Assembly (NCBI GenBank): GCA_937910255.1
Contig: CALEOQ010000170.1
Span: 1-8,670, forward strand
DNA from: an uncultured Caulobacteraceae bacterium
GTDB lineage: Bacteria > Pseudomonadota > Alphaproteobacteria > Caulobacterales > Caulobacteraceae
Direction of reading: 5' to 3'
Length of the DNA: 8,670 nt
A program made the translations under genes and the position numbers. Positions 1-6,767 of the stretch are shown here, piece after piece. The notes below the pieces were generated by a model, which did no database searches, had not been told where the DNA came from, and worked only from the letters and a program-made list of their open reading frames with translations. How positions within the stretch are numbered: the stretch's first letter is position 1; each line of letters starts with the position of its first letter.

Positions 1-180
1 CGAGTATTCCTGGTCCTCCACCAGGGCGGTGTAATAATAGGCCCGCACCAGCACGCCGCGCTTGCGGAACTCCTCCAGCAGCTTGCGGTAGTCGATGTCG
101 AAGCCGAGCCCCTTGGCCGCCGAGTACAGGTTCGCGCCGTCGATAAAGAGGGCGAGCCGATCGGTGGGGTAGAAAGTCAT
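1..180 (-). CDS. NYN-domain (LabA/DUF88-like) protein, N-terminal fragment
   Basis: Reading the minus strand from the ATG at 180-178 gives 60 codons with no stop, running off the left edge; the protein begins MTFYPTDRLALFIDGANLYS. The hydrophobic strand followed by FIDGANLY (Asp14, Asn17) is the opening motif of NYN-domain proteins, a PIN-like fold with predicted metal-dependent RNase activity; that activity is family knowledge and is not shown here. The following AAKGLGFDIDYRKLLEEF and VRAYYYTALVEDQEY segments also fit the family, in which the second strand ends in an YYY-type motif. A possible Shine-Dalgarno AAGGA (minus strand of 192-196) sits 11 bases upstream, rather far. The gene is divergent from folK with almost no gap. 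The C-terminal two thirds, including the remaining acidic residues, lie outside the window. Confidence 0.8.
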   Translation of the reverse strand, partial: MTFYPTDRLALFIDGANLYSAAKGLGFDIDYRKLLEEFRKRGVLVRAYYYTALVEDQEYS

Positions 181-184
181 AAGC

Positions 185-712
185 GTGGAAATCCTTGAAA
201 ACGGCGCGGGACCTGGCTTGGACGAGGCGGTCGTGATCGCGCTGGGGGGCAATCTGACCGGCGATTACGGCTCTTCCGAAGCCCTTCTCGAAGCCGCCCT
301 GGCTCGTTTCGATCAGGCGGGATTGCCTGTTCTTCGGCGATCGGGGTGGTGGCGCTCGGCCGCCTGGCCCGATCCGTCGCAGCCGGAGTATCGCAACGCT
401 GTCGCCATTGTCGAGACGCGCCTTGAACCCCGTTCGGTTCTGCATACCCTGTTTTCAATCGAGGCGGAATTCAACCGCGAAAGGACCACGCGCAACGCCG
501 CACGGACCCTGGATCTCGATCTGATCGCCCATGGCCGCCAGGTGATCGACAGCCAAGACCTGATCCTGCCCCATCCCCGCGCCCACCAGCGCCTGTTCGT
601 CATGGGCCCGCTCGCCGAAATCGCCCCGGACTGGCGCCATCCGGTGTCGGGGCTGACGGCGCGGGCGTTAGCGGCGGGAGCGAGCGTGGGGTGTGACGCG
701 CGGGCGATGTGA
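185..712 (+). CDS. folK: 2-amino-4-hydroxy-6-hydroxymethyldihydropteridine pyrophosphokinase (HPPK)
   Basis: Transfers pyrophosphate from ATP to 6-hydroxymethyl-dihydropterin, the step before dihydropteroate synthase in folate synthesis; cytoplasmic. Visible signatures are the N-terminal VIALGGNL strand (residues 17-24, GSN-like pterin loop), the WWRSAAW segment, YRNAV (69-73), and the family signature RTLDLDLI (107-114), whose Asp110 and Asp112 bind the two Mg ions. LPHPRAHQRLFVMGPLAEIAP follows (128-148). The ORF gives 175 residues, slightly long for HPPK (about 160). The start is uncertain: GTG 185 is the most upstream, TTG 218 gives 164 residues beginning MDEAVVIALGG, and GTG 233 gives 159 residues with a good GAGG (224-227) five bases ahead. 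A start at 218 or 233 fits the family length better and leaves room for the divergent NYN leader. The product call is firm; the start is not. Confidence 0.93.
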   Translation: MEILENGAGPGLDEAVVIALGGNLTGDYGSSEALLEAALARFDQAGLPVLRRSGWWRSAAWPDPSQPEYRNAVAIVETRLEPRSVLHTLFSIEAEFNRERTTRNAARTLDLDLIAHGRQVIDSQDLILPHPRAHQRLFVMGPLAEIAPDWRHPVSGLTARALAAGASVGCDARAM

Positions 713-1067
713 GCCGGAGAGGTGAGTGGGCAATTCCCAAACGAGGGTTTAGTCTGTCCATGTTTCGGCAACTGTGCGCCGACCGCGGTTTGAGAGCAGA
801 TCAATGGCGACAACTGACGCTGATCGGATCGCCGCCGAGGCGCGTCTCCGTGGTTAGATAGAATTCGCACGAAGTTTCGGGCGGAGGCTTGAGGCGAGTT
901 GATGCGTACATAGAGGCCAAGACCAAGTGCGGCCCTCCGCGTACAACGCCGAACTGCGAACGGGGTGACTGTGGGCCGCGTCACGCGCGCCAATCGCCCC
1001 CTGCGGCATTGCACAATCGGGCGTGAGCGACTATTTTCTCCAGTTCTCTCCCCAATCCGAGGATTTC
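713..1067. other. 355-base intergenic region between folK and rpoZ
   Basis: No credible protein-coding gene was found. It is less strictly G/C-biased by codon position than its neighbours. Small structures seen: TGGG-CAATT-CCCA (727-739) just after the folK stop; a short AAAC/GTTT hairpin (739-750) that lacks a T-run; a GTGAC-N10-GTCAC inverted repeat (965-984) about 25 bases upstream of the rpoZ -35 candidate; and the promoter candidate at 1009-1037. A 17-codon ATG frame at 804-857 has no clear ribosome site and looks like chance. tRNA T-arm motifs and the alphaproteobacterial tmRNA tag sequence were looked for and not seen. The stretch may contain a small RNA or decayed sequence, but nothing here proves it. 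Confidence 0.6.
1009..1037 (+). promoter_or_regulatory. candidate housekeeping promoter of rpoZ-rsh
   Basis: TTGCAC (1009-1014) and TATTTT (1032-1037) are separated by exactly 17 bases, matching the sigma-70-type layout (4 to 5 of 6 bases each). Read against the Caulobacter housekeeping form, the spacing between the extended elements is 14 bases. The predicted start of transcription is near 1044, leaving a leader of about 24 bases with GAGGA (1059-1063) before the rpoZ ATG. Because the promoter spans the GTG at 1023, it argues against that upstream start for rpoZ. Prediction from sequence only. Confidence 0.5.
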
Positions 1068-1427
1068 ATGGCCCGCGTCACCGTCGAAGATTGCATCCAG
1101 AAGGTCCCGAACCGCTTCAACCTGGTTCTTCTGGCCGCCCATCGCGCGCGCGCCATTTCCGCCGGCGCCCAGCTGCTGGTCGATCGCGACAACGACAAGA
1201 ACCCCGTCGTGTCCCTGCGTGAGATCGCCGACGACGTGGTCGACGCCGAAGAGCTGCGCGAAAACCTGATCGCCAGCCTGCAGCGGGTGGACGAGCACAC
1301 TGAAGCCGAGGAAGAGGCCGAAACCCTGGCCCTGCTGGCCGACCCGACCCATGCCCAGATGAGCGAGCTGGAACTGGTCCGGGCCCTGCAGAGCGACCGG
1401 GATGGCGGTCAGGAGGAGCGGTACTGA
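1068..1427 (+). CDS. rpoZ: DNA-directed RNA polymerase omega subunit
   Basis: Omega wraps the C-terminal tail of beta-prime, helps core enzyme assembly, and in many proteobacteria forms part of a ppGpp binding site. The 119-residue protein starts MARVTVEDCIQKVPNRFNLV and carries the conserved NRFxLVLLAAHRAR block (about residues 15-27), followed by a family-typical VVSLREIADD strand-helix (about 46-55). The C-terminal half is strongly acidic (EEEAE), common in alphaproteobacterial omega. I chose ATG 1068 because GAGGA lies four bases upstream and the protein begins exactly where the family does; the longer frame from GTG 1023 would add 15 unconserved residues and overlap the promoter. The stop TGA (1425-1427) overlaps the CTG start proposed for rsh, so the two genes are probably translationally coupled, as expected for this widespread rpoZ-spoT pair. 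Confidence 0.95.
   Translation: MARVTVEDCIQKVPNRFNLVLLAAHRARAISAGAQLLVDRDNDKNPVVSLREIADDVVDAEELRENLIASLQRVDEHTEAEEEAETLALLADPTHAQMSELELVRALQSDRDGGQEERY
1411..1416 (+). promoter_or_regulatory. perfect Shine-Dalgarno deciding the rsh start
   Basis: AGGAGG inside the last codons of rpoZ, seven bases before CTG 1424. The next downstream in-frame ATG is 183 bases further on, within the conserved part of the Rsh protein, so this ribosome site marks the real initiation region. Confidence 0.75.
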
Positions 1428-3685
1428 GCCCCGAAGGCGCAGACCCTCTTACTGTCCAGGCGGCCCCACCCGTCGCCGAGCCCAAGGACGCGCCTGTTCC
1501 GGCGCGTCCGCCCAAGCTGCTTCGCCAATACGAACTGATCGACAAGGTCCGGTCCTACGACCCGACCGCCGACGAGGCGCTGCTGAACCGCGCCTATGTC
1601 TACGCCATGCGCATGCACGGCTCGCAGAAGCGGGCGTCCGGCGATCCCTATTTCGCCCACCCCATCGAGGTGGCGGGCATCCTCACCGACTACCGTCTCG
1701 ACACCGCGACCATCGTCACGGCCCTGTTGCACGACGTGATCGAGGACTGTCCGGTCAGCCGGGCCGACATCGACCAGCTGTTCGGCGAAGAGATCGGCGA
1801 GCTGGTGGAGGGCGTGACCAAGCTTTCCCAGCTGGAAGGCAATTCCGAACACACCCGCCAGGCCGAGAACCTGCGGAAGTTCATCCTGGCCATCTCCAAG
1901 GACGTGCGCGTCCTGATGGTCAAGCTGGCCGACCGCCTGCACAACATGCGCACGCTGGAGTTCATCAAGAACCCGGCCAAGCGTGAGCGGATCGCCCGCG
2001 AGACCCTGGAAATCTATGCGCCCCTGGCGCGCTCCATCGGCTGCCACCGCATCTGCACCGAGCTGGAGGAGCTGGCCTTCCTGCACCTGAATCCGGTGGC
2101 CCGCGACGCCATCGGCCGCCGGCTGGAGGCCCTGCGCCAGGAGCAGGGCGGGGCGGTCTCGGTGGTCTCGGGCGAGATCTCCGCCAAGCTGGCCGCCGCC
2201 AGCGTCGCGGCCCGGGTGTTTGGCCGCGAGAAGCACGCCTTTTCCATCTGGCGGAAGCTGCAGCGCAAATCGATCGGCTTTTCGCAGCTCTCGGACATCT
2301 ACGCCTTTCGGGTGATCGTCGATTCCGAGGAGGACTGCTACCGCGCCCTGGGCGTCATCCATCGGGCGTGGCCCAGCGTGCCCGAGCGGTTCAAGGACTA
2401 CATCTCCACGCCCAAGCGGAACAACTATCGCTCGATCCACACCACGGTGGTCGGCCCCCGCGGCATGCGCATCGAGATGCAGATCCGCACCGAGGCCATG
2501 GACCGGGTGGCCGAGGACGGCGTCGCCGCCCACTGGCGCTACAAGAACGAGAGCTATGGTTTCGACGCCGAGGCCCAGGCTGCGGCCGGCGGGCGCGATC
2601 CGCTGGTCAATCTGCGCCATCTGGTCCAGCTGCTGGAGCACGGCGGTGATGTCGAGGAGCTGGTGGAGCACGCCAAGCTCGAAATGTTCCTCGACCAGGT
2701 GTTCGTCTTCACACCCAAGGGCCGGCTGGTCAGCCTACCCCGGGGCGCCATGCCGCTGGACTTCGCCTATGCGGTCCACACCGATGTGGGCGACACCTGC
2801 ATCGGCGTGAAGGTCAATGGCGAGCTGCGGCCCCTGCGCACCCTGCTGCAGAACGGCGACGTGGTGGAGGTCATCCGCGGCGCCAAGCCCGTGGTGCCGC
2901 CGGACTGGCGCTCGCTCACCGTCACCGGCCGGGCCCGCTCGGCCATCCGCCGACATATTCGTCAGAGCGAGAAGGATGAGTTCATCCGCCTGGGCCGCGC
3001 CACCATCGACCAGACCTTCGAGCGGGCCGGCAAGAAGCGGGCTGATGTCTCCCTGCGACCGGCCCTGGACCGGTTCGCCACCGCCGCCGAGGACGACCTG
3101 TTCGAAGCCGTCGGGCGCGGTCGCGTCACGCCCACCCAGGTGCTGGACGTCATCTTCCCGGGCCTGCAGGCCGCCGACCGCGACGCCGCCACCGCCCAGC
3201 GGCGGATCGAGGGTGGGGCCGGGGCGCGCCTCTATGTGCGCGGCAGCGGCCTGACGCCGGGCCTCAATCTGCACTTCGCGCCGTGCTGCAGCCCGGTGCC
3301 TGGCGACCGCATCGTCGGCATCATGGACCCCGAGGACGGCGGCCTGGCGGTGCATACGATCGACTGCGCCACCCTGGCCGAATATGAGGACCGCGAAGAG
3401 GTCTGGCGCGACCTGCAATGGACGCCGGAGGCTGAGCGCAACACCATCTCCCGCGCCTCGCTGGCCGCCACCATCCGCAACGCCCCGGGCGTGCTGGGGC
3501 AGGTCTGCACGGTGATCGGCGAGGCGGGCGGCAACATCGTCAACCTGCGCATGCACCACCGCCAGCGGGACTTCTTCGACGTCGATTTCGACCTGGAAGT
3601 GAAGGACGCCCGCCACCTGACCCACATCGCGGCAGGCCTGCGGGCCAATCCCAGCGTCGAGACCGTGGACCGGGCGAAGGGCTGA
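1424..3685 (+). CDS. spoT: bifunctional (p)ppGpp synthetase/hydrolase (RelA/SpoT homologue), probable CTG start
   Basis: Long Rsh enzyme that makes (p)ppGpp from GTP/GDP plus ATP during starvation and hydrolyses it otherwise; cytoplasmic and ribosome-associated in the family. Numbered from CTG 1424 it has 753 residues. The hydrolase HD domain is complete: His79 (FAHP), His103-Asp104 with Glu107-Asp108 (HDVIED), and DRLHNMRT. The synthetase domain has SDIYAFRV (Asp291), YISTPKRNNYRSIHTTV (from 326) and EMQIRTEAM (Glu351). TGS spans about 426-486, a zinc-finger-like HFAPCC (His617, Cys621, Cys622) follows, and an ACT domain covers about 673-753. Both activities therefore look intact. The first ATG (1607) would remove LLRQYELIDKV...AYVYA, which is conserved in alphaproteobacterial Rsh. 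No in-frame ATG, GTG or TTG lies between 1424 and 1607, while CTG 1424 overlaps the rpoZ stop and has AGGAGG seven bases upstream. The gene converges on the acylase gene 21 bases later. Confidence 0.95.
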   Translation: MSPEGADPLTVQAAPPVAEPKDAPVPARPPKLLRQYELIDKVRSYDPTADEALLNRAYVYAMRMHGSQKRASGDPYFAHPIEVAGILTDYRLDTATIVTALLHDVIEDCPVSRADIDQLFGEEIGELVEGVTKLSQLEGNSEHTRQAENLRKFILAISKDVRVLMVKLADRLHNMRTLEFIKNPAKRERIARETLEIYAPLARSIGCHRICTELEELAFLHLNPVARDAIGRRLEALRQEQGGAVSVVSGEISAKLAAASVAARVFGREKHAFSIWRKLQRKSIGFSQLSDIYAFRVIVDSEEDCYRALGVIHRAWPSVPERFKDYISTPKRNNYRSIHTTVVGPRGMRIEMQIRTEAMDRVAEDGVAAHWRYKNESYGFDAEAQAAAGGRDPLVNLRHLVQLLEHGGDVEELVEHAKLEMFLDQVFVFTPKGRLVSLPRGAMPLDFAYAVHTDVGDTCIGVKVNGELRPLRTLLQNGDVVEVIRGAKPVVPPDWRSLTVTGRARSAIRRHIRQSEKDEFIRLGRATIDQTFERAGKKRADVSLRPALDRFATAAEDDLFEAVGRGRVTPTQVLDVIFPGLQAADRDAATAQRRIEGGAGARLYVRGSGLTPGLNLHFAPCCSPVPGDRIVGIMDPEDGGLAVHTIDCATLAEYEDREEVWRDLQWTPEAERNTISRASLAATIRNAPGVLGQVCTVIGEAGGNIVNLRMHHRQRDFFDVDFDLEVKDARHLTHIAAGLRANPSVETVDRAKG

Positions 3686-3711
3686 GCCCGCCGCCCGGCC
3701 AGGTTCTCAGC
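3681..3711. terminator. possible bidirectional terminator hairpin between convergent genes
   Basis: GCTGAG (3681-3686) and CTCAGC (3706-3711) form a perfect 6-base inverted repeat containing both stop codons, enclosing a small GCC/GGC hairpin (3690-3699) in a very GC-rich loop. It lies exactly between the convergent rsh and acylase genes, where a two-way terminator would be expected. There is no T-run on either side, so it is not a classical intrinsic terminator; part of the symmetry comes simply from opposing TGA stops. Confidence 0.3.
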
Positions 3712-6085
3712 GGGTCAGGCGCGTCACCGTCAGGGCCGGGTCGGCGGCGATCTCGGCCTCGGTGAAGGGCAGGGGCCACCAGGCCTCGGCGGCGTAGAGC
3801 CGGGTCTGGTCGCCATAGTGGGGCGAGTCCGGATGGGCGCTCTGGCCGTAGCTCAGCACCGCCTCGGCCTTGGGGCCGTCGGCCTCGAATTCGACGACCT
3901 GCACATAGCTTGAGCCATGGACGGGCAGATAGGCCTTGGCCTCATCGCTCCAGGCCGAGCGCTGGGCGTTCAGCACCCCGATATCGCCATCCGCCCCGTG
4001 GACAGCCAGGCGCTCAGCGCCCACCGGCCGGACCTGAACCTGACCCCAGGGGGCGTCCAGAGCCAGCCCGCGATCCTCGGTGAGACGCACCGCCTTGGCC
4101 AGGGCCGTGAGCGCGGCGGCGCGCACCTCCGGCGCCGGGTTCAGGCCTCGCGGAGTGGTGACCGGCTGCTGGGGGTCGAAGGGCGTCGCATAGAGGCCCG
4201 GGATCTTGTGGGCGGCGGTCCAGAACTCCAGGAAGAGATGGGTTCCGACACTGTCGGCGTCGGCCCGGCGGTCCCAGCGGGCCAGGACGGCGCAGGCCGG
4301 GGCGAGATCGACGACGCCGGTCTCCAGGGTCTGGCGCGGCGCCTGGCGGCAGGCGTCCAGCAGATCGTTAAGGACGAGGTCGGCGGCCAGGACCTTGTTG
4401 CCATAGAGGAGGGTCGCCACCGCCTTGCGGTCGAACGGCCGGCCGGGCTGTCCGTCGCTCCCCTCACGCCAGGCGGCGATCTCCAGCAGGCCCGAGCGGG
4501 TGCGCAGGTTCTGCGGCACGGCCTCTTCGCCGATGATGCGGGGGTAGCCGGTGATCGGCGCGGCCGGGTTGGTCAGCCAATAGCTGTCATTGCTGTTGGC
4601 CACGAAATCGTCCCGGAACAGGGCCGGCATGGAGGTTCCGGCCGTCAGTCCCGCGACGGGGCTCTCGGACGAGGTGGGCCAGTCGCAGGCGGCCCGGGCG
4701 CCGTCCAGCACGAAGAGGCGGGCGGCCCGCCAGTTGGCGGCGGCCGGCGACTCGGCCGCGCAGGTCTGCATATGGGCGTCGCTCAGATTGGGGGTTGCGG
4801 TGATGTCGGCATAGAGGGCGCGGCCATGGCGGTCGGCGGCGATGGTGTTCACCCAGGGCATGCCTAGGGTCTCCACCAGGGTCTCGTGGATTTCCTCCAC
4901 CGAGCGCGCCATCCCGAACCGCAGCCAGGCTTCGGAGGCGCGCAGATTGCCCTGGTTGGCGTCGCGCAGGGCGTAGGCGTGGGCCGTGTCCCAGGCAAAG
5001 CCGCTGGCCGGGGCGACCACGATCGGCCCGTAGGCCGTGCGATAGACGGTCCGGCGGCGTGGCTCGGCCTCGCCCTTGACGGGAACCTCGACCGTTATCG
5101 CCTCGATCGGATGGGGCGCGCCATCGACCAGATAGGTCATGGGGTCGCCAGGCTGCAGATCCAGCTGGAAGAGCGAGAAGTGGCGGTCGGTGGAGACCGT
5201 GTGGGTCCAGGCCACGTCCTTGTTGAAGCCGATGGAGACCCCGGGCAGGCCGGCCATGGTCACGCCCATGACATCCAGCTCCCCCGGCAGGGTCAGGTGG
5301 ATCTGGTAGAACCGGTTGGTGGTCGCCCAGGGAAAGTGCGGATTGGCCAGGACGAGGCCGCGGCCCTGGGCTGTGAAGTCCTTGCCGAAGGCCCAGCCAT
5401 TGCTGCCCAGTCCGGCATATTGCGCCGGCTCGGGCGCCCGCAGGGCCAGCTGCGCCGCGCCGCCCGGCGGACCGGCCGCCACGATCCCTGACAGCCAGGC
5501 GCCGGCGCTGGCCTGGATCATCTTTTCCTCGTTCAGCCGCAGCAGGTCGTCGAGGGTGATCGGCCGGACCCAGGCCGCCTCGCGGCAGGGGGCGGGAAGG
5601 GCCGCCAGGCCCGTGTCGCTGAGATAGCGGTTATAGCCCGCCACATAGCCCCGAACCATGTCGGCATAACGGGGATCAACCTCCCCGAAGGCCTGCCGCA
5701 GGGCGTCCATATCGAAGATCGACCGGAAGAAGACGTCGGCCTCGACATTGGGAATGGGGCGGAAGGACACCGTCGTCTGGCCCTCGGCGCCGAAGGTGAG
5801 CGCCCGCTCGCCGCTCAGGGTGACGATCTGGTCGGCCATCAGACAGATATTGTCCTGGGCGTAGGCGTAGCCGGCGCCAAAGCCCAGGCCTTCCCGGTCC
5901 AGGGCGCGGATATGCGGCACGCCGTGGGCGGTGCGTCGGATCTCCACCGCGCCTCGATCCAGCGGGCGATCGGCCGTCTGGGCCTGGGCTGCGCCCGCCA
6001 GGGCGATCGCCGCCAGGGACGCCAGGACGCCGCGCAGGCGCCTCGCCCCGCCGGTCGCAGGCGGCGGGCTGGATTGGGAAATCAT
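3707..6085 (-). CDS. secreted Ntn-hydrolase acylase, acyl-homoserine-lactone/penicillin acylase superfamily
   Basis: A self-cleaving amidase expected in the periplasm. The 792-residue precursor has a basic N-terminus (Arg15, Arg16, Arg18), a hydrophobic stretch (19-33) and a likely AQA cut after residue 35. The alpha chain includes HGVPHIRA and GAGYAYAQDN. The autocatalytic Gly-Ser site is GLG|SNGWAF, making Ser228 the beta-chain N-terminal nucleophile. Beta His23 (His250, in LANPHFPW), GLPGVSIGF and WTHTVSTD, and NSND (497-500, oxyanion-hole Asn) follow, all resembling the PvdQ/AHL-acylase branch as I remember it. The beta chain would be about 565 residues. The start at 6085 has GAGGA (minus strand of 6094-6098) eight bases upstream. 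Substrate is not provable: AHLs, other lipidated amides, lactam antibiotics or cyclic lipopeptides are all used in this superfamily. No partner lux gene is visible. Confidence 0.9.
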   Translation of the reverse strand: MISQSSPPPATGGARRLRGVLASLAAIALAGAAQAQTADRPLDRGAVEIRRTAHGVPHIRALDREGLGFGAGYAYAQDNICLMADQIVTLSGERALTFGAEGQTTVSFRPIPNVEADVFFRSIFDMDALRQAFGEVDPRYADMVRGYVAGYNRYLSDTGLAALPAPCREAAWVRPITLDDLLRLNEEKMIQASAGAWLSGIVAAGPPGGAAQLALRAPEPAQYAGLGSNGWAFGKDFTAQGRGLVLANPHFPWATTNRFYQIHLTLPGELDVMGVTMAGLPGVSIGFNKDVAWTHTVSTDRHFSLFQLDLQPGDPMTYLVDGAPHPIEAITVEVPVKGEAEPRRRTVYRTAYGPIVVAPASGFAWDTAHAYALRDANQGNLRASEAWLRFGMARSVEEIHETLVETLGMPWVNTIAADRHGRALYADITATPNLSDAHMQTCAAESPAAANWRAARLFVLDGARAACDWPTSSESPVAGLTAGTSMPALFRDDFVANSNDSYWLTNPAAPITGYPRIIGEEAVPQNLRTRSGLLEIAAWREGSDGQPGRPFDRKAVATLLYGNKVLAADLVLNDLLDACRQAPRQTLETGVVDLAPACAVLARWDRRADADSVGTHLFLEFWTAAHKIPGLYATPFDPQQPVTTPRGLNPAPEVRAAALTALAKAVRLTEDRGLALDAPWGQVQVRPVGAERLAVHGADGDIGVLNAQRSAWSDEAKAYLPVHGSSYVQVVEFEADGPKAEAVLSYGQSAHPDSPHYGDQTRLYAAEAWWPLPFTEAEIAADPALTVTRLTR

Positions 6086-6150
6086 GGGCCGTTTCCTCGA
6101 TGTCGAACCGGGCGTCGATCACGCCTCTGATCCGACCTTAACCGTGGAGG

Positions 6151-6187
6151 TCCCGCAGTTGCAATCCAGTCGCAACTAATCGCGGGA
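6151..6187. promoter_or_regulatory. strong interrupted hairpin/dyad upstream of the acylase gene
   Basis: Two nested perfect inverted repeats: TCCCGC (6151-6156) pairs with GCGGGA (6182-6187), and AGTTGC (6157-6162) with GCAACT (6172-6177). The result is 12 base pairs with a 4-base AATC bulge on one side and a 9-base loop. It sits in the 119-base gap between the GNAT stop and the acylase start on the same strand. There is no downstream T-run. It may be a Rho-independent-like end for the GNAT transcript, an operator dyad, or a leader structure controlling the acylase. Confidence 0.5.
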
Positions 6188-6204
6188 GACTCGCCCCTGA
6201 GCGT

Positions 6205-6750
6205 CTAGGCCATCTGTACGGCGCGCCAGGTCCAGGGGGTCTTGGCGCCAGTGAAGGTTTCCGGCGTGCAGCGCAGATAGAGGCTGTCGGCCCAGGTGTG
6301 TCCCAGGAGGTAGGTCTTCTTGGCGCTGCCCACGACCACGAAACCCAGCCGTTCCAGCAGCCGGCGCGAACTGGTGTTGTTGGGGTCGACGTCGGCCGTC
6401 GCCTCGTTCAGGCCGCGGTCCTTGAAGGCGCGGTCGATCACCGCCGACACCGCTTCCTGCGCATAGCCCTGGCCCTGGGCGTCCGGGTGGAGGATGTAGC
6501 CGATCTCCGGGTCGGCCCAGAATCCGACCTTGCCAATCACCTGGCCGGCCTTGGTCTCGACGATGAAGTCGTCGTTGCGGGTGGCCATCATTCCGTCCAG
6601 CCACAGGCGGGTCTCGTCCAGCTTTTCGTGGGGCAGGGTGGACCAGAAGGCCATGGCGTGGGCCGAGGACAGAATCTCGTGCATGGCCTCCAGGTCGCTC
6701 GCCCGGGCGGGGCGCAGCGTCAGGCGCTCGGTTGTGATAATCCCCGGCAT
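6205..6750 (-). CDS. GNAT-family N-acetyltransferase (RimJ/RimL type)
   Basis: Acetyl-CoA-dependent acetyltransferase, 181 residues, usual for the RimJ/RimL-like branch (Acetyltransf_3). It begins MPGIITTERLTLRPARASDLEAM, the standard TERLxLRP opening. The acetyl-CoA pyrophosphate loop is HPDAQGQGYAQEA (88-100), motif B is NNTSSRRLLERLGF (124-137), and a C-terminal strand near LYLRCTPETF closes the fold. ATG 6750 is preceded by AGGAG (minus strand of 6757-6761) six bases away. The substrate cannot be read from sequence; ribosomal protein termini, amino acids and antibiotics are all targets in this family. It lies upstream of the acylase on the same strand but 119 bases and a hairpin apart, so co-transcription is uncertain. 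It is divergent from pyrE. Confidence 0.9.
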   Translation of the reverse strand: MPGIITTERLTLRPARASDLEAMHEILSSAHAMAFWSTLPHEKLDETRLWLDGMMATRNDDFIVETKAGQVIGKVGFWADPEIGYILHPDAQGQGYAQEAVSAVIDRAFKDRGLNEATADVDPNNTSSRRLLERLGFVVVGSAKKTYLLGHTWADSLYLRCTPETFTGAKTPWTWRAVQMA

Positions 6751-6767
6751 TGGCGGCTCCTACGAAT

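Noticed and set aside
804..857. 17-codon open frame starting ATG 804 in the folK-rpoZ gap
   Set aside because: No convincing ribosome site and far too short to distinguish from chance.
313..1014. Minus-strand frame covering folK and part of the following gap
   Set aside because: Mostly antisense to folK; the portion in the gap has no recognisable motif or ribosome site.
1023..1067. Upstream GTG start for rpoZ
   Set aside because: It lies in the spacer of a good promoter candidate, adds unconserved residues, and lacks a Shine-Dalgarno; ATG 1068 has GAGGA and begins where omega proteins begin.
713..1067. Possible tmRNA or tRNA in the gap before rpoZ
   Set aside because: No T-arm GGTTCRA motif, no CCA-terminated acceptor pairing and no tag-peptide reading frame of the alphaproteobacterial type could be found.
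1402..1986. Plus-strand frame starting ATG 1402, 194 codons
   Set aside because: Arginine- and proline-rich shadow of the rsh frame with no family resemblance; the Rsh frame is the one with conserved HD motifs.
1409..2671. 420-codon minus-strand open frame opposite rsh
   Set aside because: Long antisense frame typical of high-GC genes; composition-driven, no domain signature, fully covered by the conserved Rsh coding sequence.
3917..4867. 316-codon plus-strand frame opposite the acylase
   Set aside because: Antisense shadow with repetitive Gly/Ala/Arg composition; the acylase on the other strand has clear catalytic motifs.
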